This document shows positions 24,845-32,772 of a DNA stretch of 64,000 nucleotides, in pieces. The stretch is from an uncultured Bacilli bacterium (GTDB taxonomy: Bacteria; Bacillota_I; Bacilli_A; RF39; UBA660), in assembly GCA_910580185.1 (NCBI GenBank), contig CAJTWC010000004.1, forward strand, positions 62,001 to 126,000, in the 5' to 3' direction. The translations under genes were made by a program, and so were the position numbers. Positions within the stretch are counted from its first letter, which is position 1; the number at the start of each line of letters is the position of its first letter. Under the pieces are notes generated by a model, which saw nothing but the letters and a program-made list of their open reading frames with translations, had not been told where the DNA came from and made no database searches.

Positions 24845-27178
24845 TTACATTTTATTTACTTTTAGATATTTATCCATTAAGTGTTTGCATATTAAACACA
24901 CAAATATGATGTTAATTAATAAAAATATGTATGGTAATAGGCTGAATCCATTTTTTAATCCAAAAGAGTTACTAAATAAATAATTTATCAAAATAGTAGA
25001 AGTTATGTATGAAGCTATTACTCCAACAATCAAAGATAGTAACAAGCCAATTTTATATTTACCATAATGCATTTTTATTATCTCTTCATTATAATATCCA
25101 AGCCTTTTTAATTTTAAGTTTTTTTCGTTAACCATTTTTATTATTAATATGTATAACATTAATAATAGGATTATATTTCCAATAGCACTTATCATTAAAA
25201 TCGAAATTATCATTGGTGTTAAAGCATTTTCGTAAGACTCTTTTAATTGATTAATCGTAATAACATTTTTTATTTTATTTGAATTGATTAATTCATTTTG
25301 TAAATCTATAATTTTATTTTTATTTTTAACTTTTATTAAAATGGTATCATAATTTATATCTTGATCAGTTAAAGTTTTATATAAAGTAGGGGATATATAA
25401 ACATAATTATTTATATAATCTTTTGTTATATCAGTAACTTTAAGTTCATAGCTTTTTTCATCTAGATTAATGTTTATCTTGTCATTTACGCTAACGTTTA
25501 AAGTATTAGCAACATTGCTAGTAATTATAACGTTTTGCTTTTTTACATTTCCTTTTATATTTATAAATTTATTAATTTCTTTATTATCTTTTATAATAAT
25601 TAAATTGGAATTTAATTTTTCATTAATGTTTATGTTAATTTTACTTATATTAGTTTTATCTAATACGTTATTTTTAATATTAATATTTTGATTACTATGT
25701 TTTTCTACTTCTATGTCATATTTTATTATGTTCTTAAATTCTTGTTTTGGAATACTATCTATTTTACTTGATATTTGATATCCAGTAAAAATAAAGTTAA
25801 CGCCTAAAATTATTATTAAATATGTAAATACTTTTGCATAATCTAAATTTATAATTTTACTTATAAATGAATTTTTTATATTTATCTTTTTTGTTTTGTA
25901 AGCTATAAAAGTTATCATAAAACTAATTATTATAACTATAATTGATATTAATAATAAACTATTGTTATTTATAATTTTAGTCATGGTTATTCCATAATAA
26001 GATTTATATAATAAACCAATTAGCATTACGTAAACTTTAGTCATAATTAAACTAAAGAATATTGATATAATATCTATAATAAATATGGTAGATATATATT
26101 TTATAAATATGTAATAATCATTATATCCTAGTTTTTTTAGCATTTCTATTTCTTTATTATCTTTTTTGAATAATCTTGCTTGCAACATAATAGAAAGTAT
26201 AATAATTAAAACAAGATATATAATTGCAAATGATTCTGTAATATTTCCAGTTTTAATAATACTATTTTTATATAACTCGAAGATTTTAATATCTTCTTTT
26301 TTTGTTATTTGTATTTGATCTTTTTCTGTATCGCTTAGACGTTGTTTAGTTCTATTTAAATTGTTGGTTAACTCTTTAATTTCTTCTCCAAGCTCATCTT
26401 GGGGAAGAGAAGATGAATATATGTTATTTAAACTTTCTTCAACAATTTGTTTGTCTAGACTTGTTTCATTAATTTGCTTTTCTTTAATATTTAAATATAT
26501 ATTTTTTATTTCTTTTTCTATCTTATTTATATAGCTTTCATCATTTACTGTTATGTAAATATCATCATAGTAATTAGAGTTAAATTCATTTTCATTTAAA
26601 TATATCGTTGTGTTATTATTACTATCCAAATCATGATAGCTTTCTTTTATAATACCCACTATCTTTATTTTTTTTGCTCTTAAATTACTATCATTATCAG
26701 TTGTTAATGTAACTAAATCGTTAAGCGTTATATTACCACTTTTATAAAAAGATTCTTCTATTACCGCTTCATTAATAGTAGTAGGAAGTTTACCTTTTAA
26801 TAATGTAACTCTATTTATGTAATCAGGACTATTTTTACTCATATTATTAGGAAGACTAGATAATTTAACTTTCATCTCATCATTGTTAACCTTTGCTAAT
26901 GCATCTAATGATTTACTCATCATAACGCCTTTTATTCCAGGTATGTTTTTGATGGTAGTTTTATCATTACTATCAAAATTTAGATTTGTATTAACTTTGA
27001 TATCCATTATATTCATTTTGTCACAATGTTTTTTAAGAGTCTCATTTATTGTTTTGTCAAGCGTTGATGAACCAGAAAATAAGGTTACTCCAATTGTAAT
27101 AGTAACTATTAATATCCAAAAATAACCTTTATTAGTTGAAATCTTTCTTCTTATGTCTTTGAAAATTTGGTTTATCAT
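24845..27178 (-). CDS. FtsX/MacB-type ABC transporter permease
   Basis: 777 residues. One N-terminal helix (GYFWILIVTITIGVTLFSGS near residues 18-37), a large exposed region with a MacB-like core, a helical hairpin (~250-295), then FtsX helices near 315-445 and again near 665-765. Two FtsX modules make it a complete one-chain permease, like those for lipoprotein or peptide export or antimicrobial-peptide resistance. Its ATG overlaps the stop of its ATPase gene (ATGA). The substrate is unknown. Confidence 0.85.
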   Translation of the reverse strand: MINQIFKDIRRKISTNKGYFWILIVTITIGVTLFSGSSTLDKTINETLKKHCDKMNIMDIKVNTNLNFDSNDKTTIKNIPGIKGVMMSKSLDALAKVNNDEMKVKLSSLPNNMSKNSPDYINRVTLLKGKLPTTINEAVIEESFYKSGNITLNDLVTLTTDNDSNLRAKKIKIVGIIKESYHDLDSNNNTTIYLNENEFNSNYYDDIYITVNDESYINKIEKEIKNIYLNIKEKQINETSLDKQIVEESLNNIYSSSLPQDELGEEIKELTNNLNRTKQRLSDTEKDQIQITKKEDIKIFELYKNSIIKTGNITESFAIIYLVLIIILSIMLQARLFKKDNKEIEMLKKLGYNDYYIFIKYISTIFIIDIISIFFSLIMTKVYVMLIGLLYKSYYGITMTKIINNNSLLLISIIVIIISFMITFIAYKTKKINIKNSFISKIINLDYAKVFTYLIIILGVNFIFTGYQISSKIDSIPKQEFKNIIKYDIEVEKHSNQNINIKNNVLDKTNISKINININEKLNSNLIIIKDNKEINKFINIKGNVKKQNVIITSNVANTLNVSVNDKININLDEKSYELKVTDITKDYINNYVYISPTLYKTLTDQDINYDTILIKVKNKNKIIDLQNELINSNKIKNVITINQLKESYENALTPMIISILMISAIGNIILLLMLYILIIKMVNEKNLKLKRLGYYNEEIIKMHYGKYKIGLLLSLIVGVIASYITSTILINYLFSNSFGLKNGFSLLPYIFLLINIIFVCLICKHLMDKYLKVNKM

Positions 27179-27903
27179 TTTTTACCACCCTTAGCCTTAG
27201 CTTTAGTAGTTACCTTACGAGTAATTTTGGATTTAGAATTAGATTTACCTGTTATAATTTCTCCATCCTTTAACGTAAGCGTTTGTTTTACAAATGAAAA
27301 TTTAGCATCTTCATTGGCGGTTATTAAAATTGTTAATTTGTTTTTACTAGCTAATTCCTTTAGTACTTTTACAACTTGTTTTTTATCTTTTTCATTCATT
27401 TTAAGAAAAATTTCATCGCATAATAATACTTTAGGGTTTTTACATATTACACATAAAAGAGATGCTTTAATTCTTTCACTTTCCGATAATTCGGAAGGGA
27501 AGTAATTTAATTTATCTTCTAAACCTAATTTTTGAATATAATTTTCCGTGTCAAATTCCTCTTTTAAAAGATTTAAAGATAATATAGTATTTTCTAATAT
27601 GGTCATATCATTTATTAATTCATTATCATAAGAGACAAAACCAATATATTCTCTTATGTATTTACTACTAGTTTTACCTTTTAAAGTATTAAGTGATATT
27701 TTATCTACTAATATATCTCCATTAGTTGCTTTATCAAAAGATGCGATAAGGTTTAATATGGATGTTTTACCTGAACCATTGGCACCTTTTATTAAAGTTA
27801 TTTCTCCTTTTTTTATTTTAAAACTAATATTTTTTAGTGCTGTTTTTGTATCTTCTTCAATGTAATATTCCTTAGTTACGTTCTTAAATTCTATGTATGC
27901 CAT
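27175..27903 (-). CDS. ABC transporter ATP-binding protein with degenerate signature
   Basis: 242 residues from ATG 27903 (RBS GGAGGG; ATG 27918 lies within that region). Walker A is LIKGANGSGKTSILN near residue 38 and Walker B VLLCDEIFL near 155. The signature is LSESERIKAS instead of LSGGQxQR, and the H-loop position reads ITANEDAKF with no His. The C-terminal ~20 residues are basic (SKSKITRKVTTKAKAKGGKK). It pairs with the FtsX permease that overlaps it. The altered signature and missing His suggest reduced or unusual ATPase activity. Confidence 0.85.
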   Translation of the reverse strand: MAYIEFKNVTKEYYIEEDTKTALKNISFKIKKGEITLIKGANGSGKTSILNLIASFDKATNGDILVDKISLNTLKGKTSSKYIREYIGFVSYDNELINDMTILENTILSLNLLKEEFDTENYIQKLGLEDKLNYFPSELSESERIKASLLCVICKNPKVLLCDEIFLKMNEKDKKQVVKVLKELASKNKLTILITANEDAKFSFVKQTLTLKDGEIITGKSNSKSKITRKVTTKAKAKGGKK

Positions 27904-27930
27904 ATTAAAACCCTCCATTTCTTAAATATT

Positions 27931-27959
27931 ATATTACAATCAGGGTACTTAAATGTCAA
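27931..27959 (-). promoter_or_regulatory. Promoter of the ABC exporter operon
   Basis: On the minus strand TTGACA, a 17-base spacer, then TAATAT, 28 bases before the ATPase start. Confidence 0.75.
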
Positions 27960-28037
27960 CGCGTTTCAAATAATTATTTGATTTTTTTTAAATTATGATA
28001 TAATAGCCATATAAGATAGATAAAAAGGGGTGGAATT

Positions 28038-29990
28038 ATGTTAGAAAACGAAGAAGAAATTCTAAATGAGAGCCTAGATTTAGAAGATGAAGAAACCTTA
28101 AGTGAAACAAAAGAAATTAGTGAAGAAACTGATGAGCAAGATAAATTAGAAGAAAACGAAGAAAGTGATGTAAATATGCCAAGGCAGCAGGAAGTAACGC
28201 CAATTGCAGAAGTTAAAATAGAAGCTTTGCCTAACGAAATTGGTAGGGTAAAAGACGTAGGGGTAGAAAGTGTAACAATAAGAATAACCTCTGCTTTAGC
28301 TTTCGAAAAAAATTTAATTGATCATCATGTTATATTTGAAACTAATAATGGTCAAAAAATCGTTGGTACCTTAACTAGTTTAAATAGTGAGATTGCAACT
28401 GCTAAATTAATAGGAGAACTTCAAGGACCTAGATTTGTCCCTGGCGTTCTTAATAAACCATCAATAGGAAACGTGTGTTTTGTAACAACTGATGAAGAAA
28501 CTAACGCAATAATAGTTGACTCTTCTGGAGAGTTTATGAAAAAAGTTTTGGTGGGTACCATGCCACTTTACAATAACACACCAGCTTATGTTCCTACTAA
28601 TACTTTCTTTAGTAATCACTTTGCAATATTTGGTAACACGGGTTCTGGTAAATCATGTGGTGTTGCAAGGTTATTTCAAAATGTATTTTTTAACCAGCCA
28701 CAGGCTCCAAAAAACGCATGCGTATTTATCTTTGATGCATACGGAGAATATGAAAGTGCATTATCGATTCAAAACAGTCAAATCTTCTTTAAGAAGTATT
28801 CCACAAACGTAAGAACTAATCCGGAATCTTTAATAAAATTACCATTATGGCTTTTAGACGTTGATGATTTTGCGCTTCTTTTAGAAGTAGATGATCCAAC
28901 TCAATTACCAATAATAGAAAAGGCATTAAGGCTTGTTACTATTTTTTCTGGAAATGAGGAAGATACTAAAGTTTACAAAAACGATATTATTGCAAAAGCA
29001 ATCCAAGAAGTTTTATATTCCGGTGGAAACGCATCTCAAATTCACGACCAAATATTTGCAATTTTAACATCGTTTAATACATCCGATTTAAACTTAGAAA
29101 CACCAATTGCACAACCTGGATACGTAAGAAGTTTAAGACAGTGTTTGATAATTGATAAAGAAGGTAAAATAGGCGAGATGCAACTTGTTACTGAATTTGT
29201 TAAGAAGTTTATTAATCCTAATTTAAAACTAGAACTTCCAGATGGTACAATACCATTTACTTTAGAAAACTTAAGAGAGGCTTTTGATTTTGCTCTTATT
29301 TCAGAAGGAATATTAAAAAGTGATAGAATGTATGATAAAGCAAACGTTCTTAAAGTAAGATTAGATTCATTAATTAAGGGTGAATATTCAGCATATTTTA
29401 AAGTAGATAAATACGTTGATAAAAATACCTTTATAAAAGAACTTATCACCGCTCCAAATGGTGGAAGAGCGCAAATAATAAACATTAACATAAGTTATTT
29501 AGATGATAGATTAGCAAAGACAATATGCAAAATATATTCAAAACTATTATTTGATTTTACTTCTAAATTAAAACAAAGAGGGGCCTTCCCTGTACATTTA
29601 ATGTTAGAAGAGGCACATAGATACGTACAGCAAGACTCTGATACTAAAATACTTGGTTATAACATATTTGATAGAATCGCTAAAGAAGGTAGAAAATATG
29701 GCGTTATTTTAGGCCTTATTTCACAAAGACCATCAGAGATGAGTGAGACGGTATTATCACAATGTTCTAATTTCTTAATATTTAAAATGCAACATCCAAG
29801 AGATGTTTCATTTATAAGACAGATGGTTCCGTTTATAACAGACGAAATCGTAGAAAGAATGAAAGGATTACAACCAGGTACTTGTGTGACTTTTGGTTCA
29901 GCATTTAAACTTCCTACGATAGTTAAAATGGAAATGCCATATCCACAACCTTTATCTCAAAACGTAGATGTATCAAGATTATGGTATTAA
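28038..29990 (+). CDS. HerA-like (DUF87) hexameric ATPase
   Basis: 650 residues. The first ~50 residues are a strongly acidic tail (Glu/Asp-rich). A HAS-barrel-like beta domain follows (VGVESVTIRITSALAFEK near residue 75). The ATPase has Walker A FGNTGSGKSCGVARLF near 197, Walker B VHLMLEEAHRYVQ near 519, and the sensor/arginine region LISQRPSEMSETVLSQCSN near 570. HerA proteins are DNA translocases paired with NurA or with defence nucleases. No such partner is adjacent here. Extended -10 TGATATAAT and RBS AAAGGGGTGG lie upstream. Confidence 0.88.
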   Translation: MLENEEEILNESLDLEDEETLSETKEISEETDEQDKLEENEESDVNMPRQQEVTPIAEVKIEALPNEIGRVKDVGVESVTIRITSALAFEKNLIDHHVIFETNNGQKIVGTLTSLNSEIATAKLIGELQGPRFVPGVLNKPSIGNVCFVTTDEETNAIIVDSSGEFMKKVLVGTMPLYNNTPAYVPTNTFFSNHFAIFGNTGSGKSCGVARLFQNVFFNQPQAPKNACVFIFDAYGEYESALSIQNSQIFFKKYSTNVRTNPESLIKLPLWLLDVDDFALLLEVDDPTQLPIIEKALRLVTIFSGNEEDTKVYKNDIIAKAIQEVLYSGGNASQIHDQIFAILTSFNTSDLNLETPIAQPGYVRSLRQCLIIDKEGKIGEMQLVTEFVKKFINPNLKLELPDGTIPFTLENLREAFDFALISEGILKSDRMYDKANVLKVRLDSLIKGEYSAYFKVDKYVDKNTFIKELITAPNGGRAQIININISYLDDRLAKTICKIYSKLLFDFTSKLKQRGAFPVHLMLEEAHRYVQQDSDTKILGYNIFDRIAKEGRKYGVILGLISQRPSEMSETVLSQCSNFLIFKMQHPRDVSFIRQMVPFITDEIVERMKGLQPGTCVTFGSAFKLPTIVKMEMPYPQPLSQNVDVSRLWY

Positions 29991-30018
29991 AGAGACCTTT
30001 TAGGGTTTCTTTTTTTGC
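29989..30018 (+). terminator. Terminator of the HerA-like gene
   Basis: AAAGAGACC pairs with GGTTTCTTT (one G-U pair) followed by a T run. Confidence 0.75.
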
Positions 30019-30078
30019 ATAATTATATTAAAAATGCATAAAATATAAATATATATGTAGATATATCTTTGCATTATG

Positions 30079-30107
30079 TTGACGGATGTGTATAAAAATG
30101 ATAATAT
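30079..30107 (+). promoter_or_regulatory. Promoter of the RelB/YafQ-type operon
   Basis: TTGACG, a 17-base spacer, then TAATAT, 26 bases before the antitoxin start. Confidence 0.65.
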
Positions 30108-30133
30108 CTTATTAAGAAAGGAGATGATTTTAA

Positions 30134-30421
30134 ATGTCTAATTTGACTAGTGCGATTAATGTAAATGTTCCAAAAAACGTTAAAGATGAAGCTACGGTGT
30201 TATTTAATAATTTAGGTTTAAATATGAGTACCGCAATCAATATGTTTTTAAAAAGATCAATTTCTGAACGTGGTATCCCATTTGAAATAAAAGAATTAAC
30301 TCCTAGTAACGAATTTAAAGAAGCGTTACAAGAACTTGATTATATGGAAAAACATCCTGAAAAATATAAAAGTTTTAATAATGTGGATGAATTGATGGAG
30401 GACTTAAATAGTGCCGATTAA
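30134..30421 (+). CDS. RelB/DinJ-family antitoxin
   Basis: 95 residues. The ribbon-helix-helix N-terminus is INVNVPKNVKDEATVLFNNL then MSTAINMFLKRSISERGIPF, the RelB/DinJ form (xxxMSxAIxxFxxxxxxxxGIPFE). The C-terminal acidic helix (EALQELDYMEKHPEKYKSFN) would wrap the toxin. It represses its own operon with the toxin and neutralises it. RBS AAAGGAG precedes ATG 30134, and its end overlaps the GTG of the toxin gene by 11 bases. The toxin is broken. Confidence 0.9.
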   Translation: MSNLTSAINVNVPKNVKDEATVLFNNLGLNMSTAINMFLKRSISERGIPFEIKELTPSNEFKEALQELDYMEKHPEKYKSFNNVDELMEDLNSAD

Positions 30422-30696
30422 ATATCTTATCAAAAGAAGTAATAATTTTAAAAGGCAGTATAAAAAAATATTAAAGCAGGGTAAAGATATATCTAAAATG
30501 AAATATGTTATAGATTTATTATCATAAAAAACTAGATTTAAAATATAAAGATCATTTATTAAACGATAATAAGTATTATAAAAATTGTCGTGAATGTCAT
30601 ATTGAACCTGATTGGATATTAGTATATAAATATAATGAAAATGAGTTAATATTATTTTTAGTAGAAACAGGAAGCCATAGTGATTTATTTAATTAA
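30411..30696 (+). pseudogene. Frameshifted YafQ/RelE-type mRNA interferase
   Basis: GTG 30411 (GGAGG upstream) opens a frame reading KYLIKRSNNFKRQYKKILKQ to a TAA at 30525-30527. The next frame (+1) continues KKLDLKYKDHLLND, NCRECHIEPDWILVYKY and VETGSHSDLF, the conserved C-terminal half of YafQ, including the catalytic His and the final HSDLF. One extra base near the A6 run at about 30526-30531 accounts for the break. The toxin is therefore inactive, while its antitoxin remains intact. Confidence 0.85.
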
Positions 30697-30723
30697 AAAC
30701 ATTGGCTTTTTTATATGAAAACA

Positions 30724-30758
30724 AAAAGGATAATCTTTTATAGGTTATCCTTTTTTGT
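30724..30758 (+). terminator. Terminator of the toxin-antitoxin operon
   Basis: AAAGGATAA pairs with TTATCCTTT around a short loop, followed by TTT. Confidence 0.8.
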
Positions 30759-31124
30759 TATTAATGTTGTATCAATTAAATTCACCCAAATAAATTGCGG
30801 AGCAATTTATAAACTTTAGAATATATTCTAAATACTACTATGTAGAAAATTAGTTTTTATGTACACAATTTTCTTCTTATTGCTTTTTTATTAACGGTTA
30901 TTCGCTAGTACCTCCCTCCTAAATTAAAATACCTGTACTAGCTTATTTTAACATATATAAATATACCATATTTTTTTGTTATATGAAATAAAAAAAACTA
31001 ATAATGTGATTTATATGTAAAATGAAAAAATAATTAAAAACTCATAAAAAAATAATGTATAAATCATTCAGACACTCTTTATTGACAAAAAAATACATTT
31101 TTTTCCACAAATCGACTAAAAATC
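30759..31124. other. AT-rich non-coding region upstream of the T7SS locus with palindromes
   Basis: No ORF with a ribosome site is seen. The region holds a small hairpin (AAATTGC-GGA-GCAATTT at 30792-30808), a perfect 18-base palindrome TTTAGAATATATTCTAAA at 30815-30832, and an 8-bp inverted repeat GCTAGTAC/GTACTAGC at 30904-30942. A spare TTGACA occurs near 31082. The palindrome is of a size that a dimeric regulator could bind. Confidence 0.5.
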
Positions 31125-31152
31125 TTGACGGGGGGGGGGTTAATGATATTAT
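31125..31152 (+). promoter_or_regulatory. T7SS promoter with a G10 tract in the spacer (likely phase-variable)
   Basis: TTGACG (31125-31130) and TATTAT (31147-31152) are 16 bases apart. The last base of the -35 and the next nine bases form an unbroken run of ten G (31130-31139). Such a run is very unlikely by chance at about 30% GC. Gain of one G gives the optimal 17-base spacer; loss gives 15. This is the classic design of slipped-strand promoter switching. Confidence 0.75.
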
Positions 31153-31161
31153 AAACATAGT

Positions 31162-31195
31162 AAAAGATAAGATAAAGGCTATCTTTTGCTTTATC
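31162..31195 (+). promoter_or_regulatory. Competing hairpins in the T7SS leader RNA
   Basis: AAAAGATA (31162-31169) can pair with TATCTTTT (31180-31187), while GATAAAG (31171-31177) can pair with CTTTATC (31189-31195). The two stems interleave and the connecting loops are too short for both to form, so they exclude each other. This resembles an attenuator-type choice. Confidence 0.4.
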
Positions 31196-31224
31196 CACAA
31201 ACCCTAAGTTAAGGAGGCGTATAC

Positions 31225-31473
31225 ATGAACAAATTACTTATTTCAGTTGAGGTCCCTTCGATTGAACAAAGTTTCGATTTGTTTATTCCTATTAATAAGA
31301 AAATGGGTACTATTAAAGAGTATATTATAAAAAGTATTCATGAATTATCAGGCGGAATATTAAATGATAAGAACTATCTATTTTTTGATATTGATACTGG
31401 CACTAAATATGGAAATAACGTGTACGTAAAGGATAGCGGAATAAAAAACGGGGCAAGAATTATTATGGTTTAA
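31225..31473 (+). CDS. EsaB/YukD-like ubiquitin-fold T7SS protein
   Basis: 82 residues with the size and pattern of YukD/EsaB: a beta-grasp start (KLLISVEVPSIEQSFDLFIP), one helix (GTIKEYIIKSIHELSGG), and an end typical of this fold (VKDSGIKNGARIIMV). EsaB is a small cytoplasmic component or regulator of T7SSb. It is the first gene of the operon, with strong RBS AAGGAGG 8 bases before ATG 31225, about 70 bases after the G10 promoter. Confidence 0.8.
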   Translation: MNKLLISVEVPSIEQSFDLFIPINKKMGTIKEYIIKSIHELSGGILNDKNYLFFDIDTGTKYGNNVYVKDSGIKNGARIIMV

Positions 31474-31489
31474 CAGGAGGTGAAAGAAC

Positions 31490-31768
31490 ATGAACTTAAA
31501 AATCGATTATCAAGCAACAAGATCAACAGGTAACAACGTAAAGTCAAACGCTAGCGAATTTAAATCTTTATTAAATGATATTCATACTCAAAACGAAGAT
31601 TTAAAACAACACTGGCAAGGTGCAGACGCTGATAGTTACACTTCAAAGATTACTGAACAAGAACAAGTAATGAACAAATTACAAGCAACAATGGATGAAA
31701 TTGGTGATTACCTAATTAAGGTTGCTAACGCTTATGAACAAGCAATGGAAGATAATAAAGTATCATAA
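31490..31768 (+). CDS. WXG100 protein (EsxA-like) 1
   Basis: 92 residues, helical hairpin with the WxG turn in LKQHWQGADADSY near residue 43. WXG100 proteins are secreted by the EssC motor as dimers. The C-terminal YxxxD/E export motif is not clear (AYEQAMEDN has Glu one place late). RBS AGGAGGTG; 16 bases after the EsaB-like gene. Confidence 0.92.
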   Translation: MNLKIDYQATRSTGNNVKSNASEFKSLLNDIHTQNEDLKQHWQGADADSYTSKITEQEQVMNKLQATMDEIGDYLIKVANAYEQAMEDNKVS

Positions 31769-31786
31769 TTAAAGGAGGAATAGAAA

Positions 31787-32080
31787 ATGGCATCAGGATT
31801 TTCTGGTTTATCATATAACCAAATAGGCCAAATAGCTAGTACTTTAAGAACAAAAGCAACTACTATGCAAAGCCTATTAGGTAGAGTTGAAACTGAACTT
31901 AGAAAAGTAGGAGATGAAGGAACATGGAGCGGTACTGCTGCAAGTGCTGCGTTTGAAGAGTTTAGCGCGCTAATAGCTAAGTTTCCAGAGTTCTATGAAG
32001 CAATAACTTCATGTGCTACATATTTAGATAAAGTAGTTGCTACTTATCAATCTGTTGATTCAGCAGTTACTGGTAGTTAG
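31787..32080 (+). CDS. WXG100 protein (EsxA-like) 2
   Basis: 97 residues with the WxG turn in DEGTWSGTAASAAF near residue 45 and a C-terminal YQSVD, which fits the YxxxD/E type VII export signal. It is likely the main secreted EsxA-type substrate or co-secretion partner, possibly as a dimer with the previous WXG100 protein. RBS AAAGGAGG. A terminator-like hairpin follows, so the first three genes can be made in excess over the rest. Confidence 0.93.
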   Translation: MASGFSGLSYNQIGQIASTLRTKATTMQSLLGRVETELRKVGDEGTWSGTAASAAFEEFSALIAKFPEFYEAITSCATYLDKVVATYQSVDSAVTGS

Positions 32081-32110
32081 TTTAAAAGGGCTATATAAAA
32101 GCTCTTTGAC

Positions 32111-32142
32111 AAAAAAATGTTATTTATCTATAGCATTTTTTT
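32111..32142 (+). terminator. Hairpin after the WXG100 pair, overlapping a possible internal promoter
   Basis: Seven A plus TGTTAT pair with ATAGCA plus T run. It could stop a part of the transcripts. TTGACA (32106-32111), 17 bases and TATAGC (32129-32134) overlap it and could instead act as a promoter for the effector cassette. Confidence 0.55.
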
Positions 32143-32158
32143 GTGAGGGAGATTTATT

Positions 32159-32449
32159 ATGAAAATAGTTGCTGCAAGTAGTATCAATAGTGATGCTGCA
32201 AAAATAAAAGAGTATCTTAATCATTTGACATATAACATAAATTTTATCAAAGATTACGTTGATGCTTTACCACAATTATGGTCTGGTGAAGACGCAAGAA
32301 AGTTTACTGATAAGTACAGAAATGAAGTCTTGCCAGCATTAAGAGAATATGAAAGAAATTTTGTAGAATATTATAATTTTTTGACAAAAGTGTATGACGT
32401 ATTTAGAACTTTAGATGAAAGTTATAACAAACCAATAAATACGGATTAG
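32159..32449 (+). CDS. WXG100-like partner protein 3
   Basis: 96 residues: two helices and a WxG turn in LPQLWSGEDARKFTDKY near residue 41. It differs in sequence from the two WXG100 proteins upstream and lacks a clear YxxxD/E tail, so it may be a dedicated partner of the effector rather than a general substrate. It is the first gene of the effector cassette, with RBS GAGGGAG. Confidence 0.85.
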   Translation: MKIVAASSINSDAAKIKEYLNHLTYNINFIKDYVDALPQLWSGEDARKFTDKYRNEVLPALREYERNFVEYYNFLTKVYDVFRTLDESYNKPINTD

Positions 32450-32462
32450 GATGGTGGTTTAT

Positions 32463-32759
32463 ATGTATAGTATGGATTATGATGGTCTTAATGCTTTATA
32501 CGAAGATCTTACCAGGTTTGTTAATGAAATGGTAGATGATATAAAAAACGCTAAAGACATCGTAGATAAAATGAATAATAAAGACCATTGGAAAGGCAAT
32601 GGGTATGATGGTTATCAAAAAAAGTTTAGTGCGCTAGCTAGTAGATTTGGCGAGTATTGTAATGAAATGTACAAGCTTAATAATAATATTAAATCATCAA
32701 TAGAAAGAATGAAAGTTATAGATGCACAAGTTGCATATAATCTAAGAAATATGCAGTAA
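32463..32759 (+). CDS. WXG100-like partner protein 4
   Basis: 98 residues from ATG 32463 (GGTGG 5 bases upstream); ATG 32451 in frame is an alternative that lies within the ribosome-site region. WxG turn in NNKDHWKGNGYDGYQKKF near residue 47, helices on both sides. No YxxxD/E at the end. It almost abuts the previous gene. Probably dimerises with partner 3 or with the N-terminus of the effector. Confidence 0.82.
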   Translation: MYSMDYDGLNALYEDLTRFVNEMVDDIKNAKDIVDKMNNKDHWKGNGYDGYQKKFSALASRFGEYCNEMYKLNNNIKSSIERMKVIDAQVAYNLRNMQ

Positions 32760-32772
32760 ATGGAAATGAATT

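Noticed and set aside
30904..30942. Possible holin-like small toxin or antisense RNA on the minus strand
   Set aside because: There is an AGGAGGGAGG stretch, but no ORF with a membrane helix follows; only the inverted repeat can be supported.
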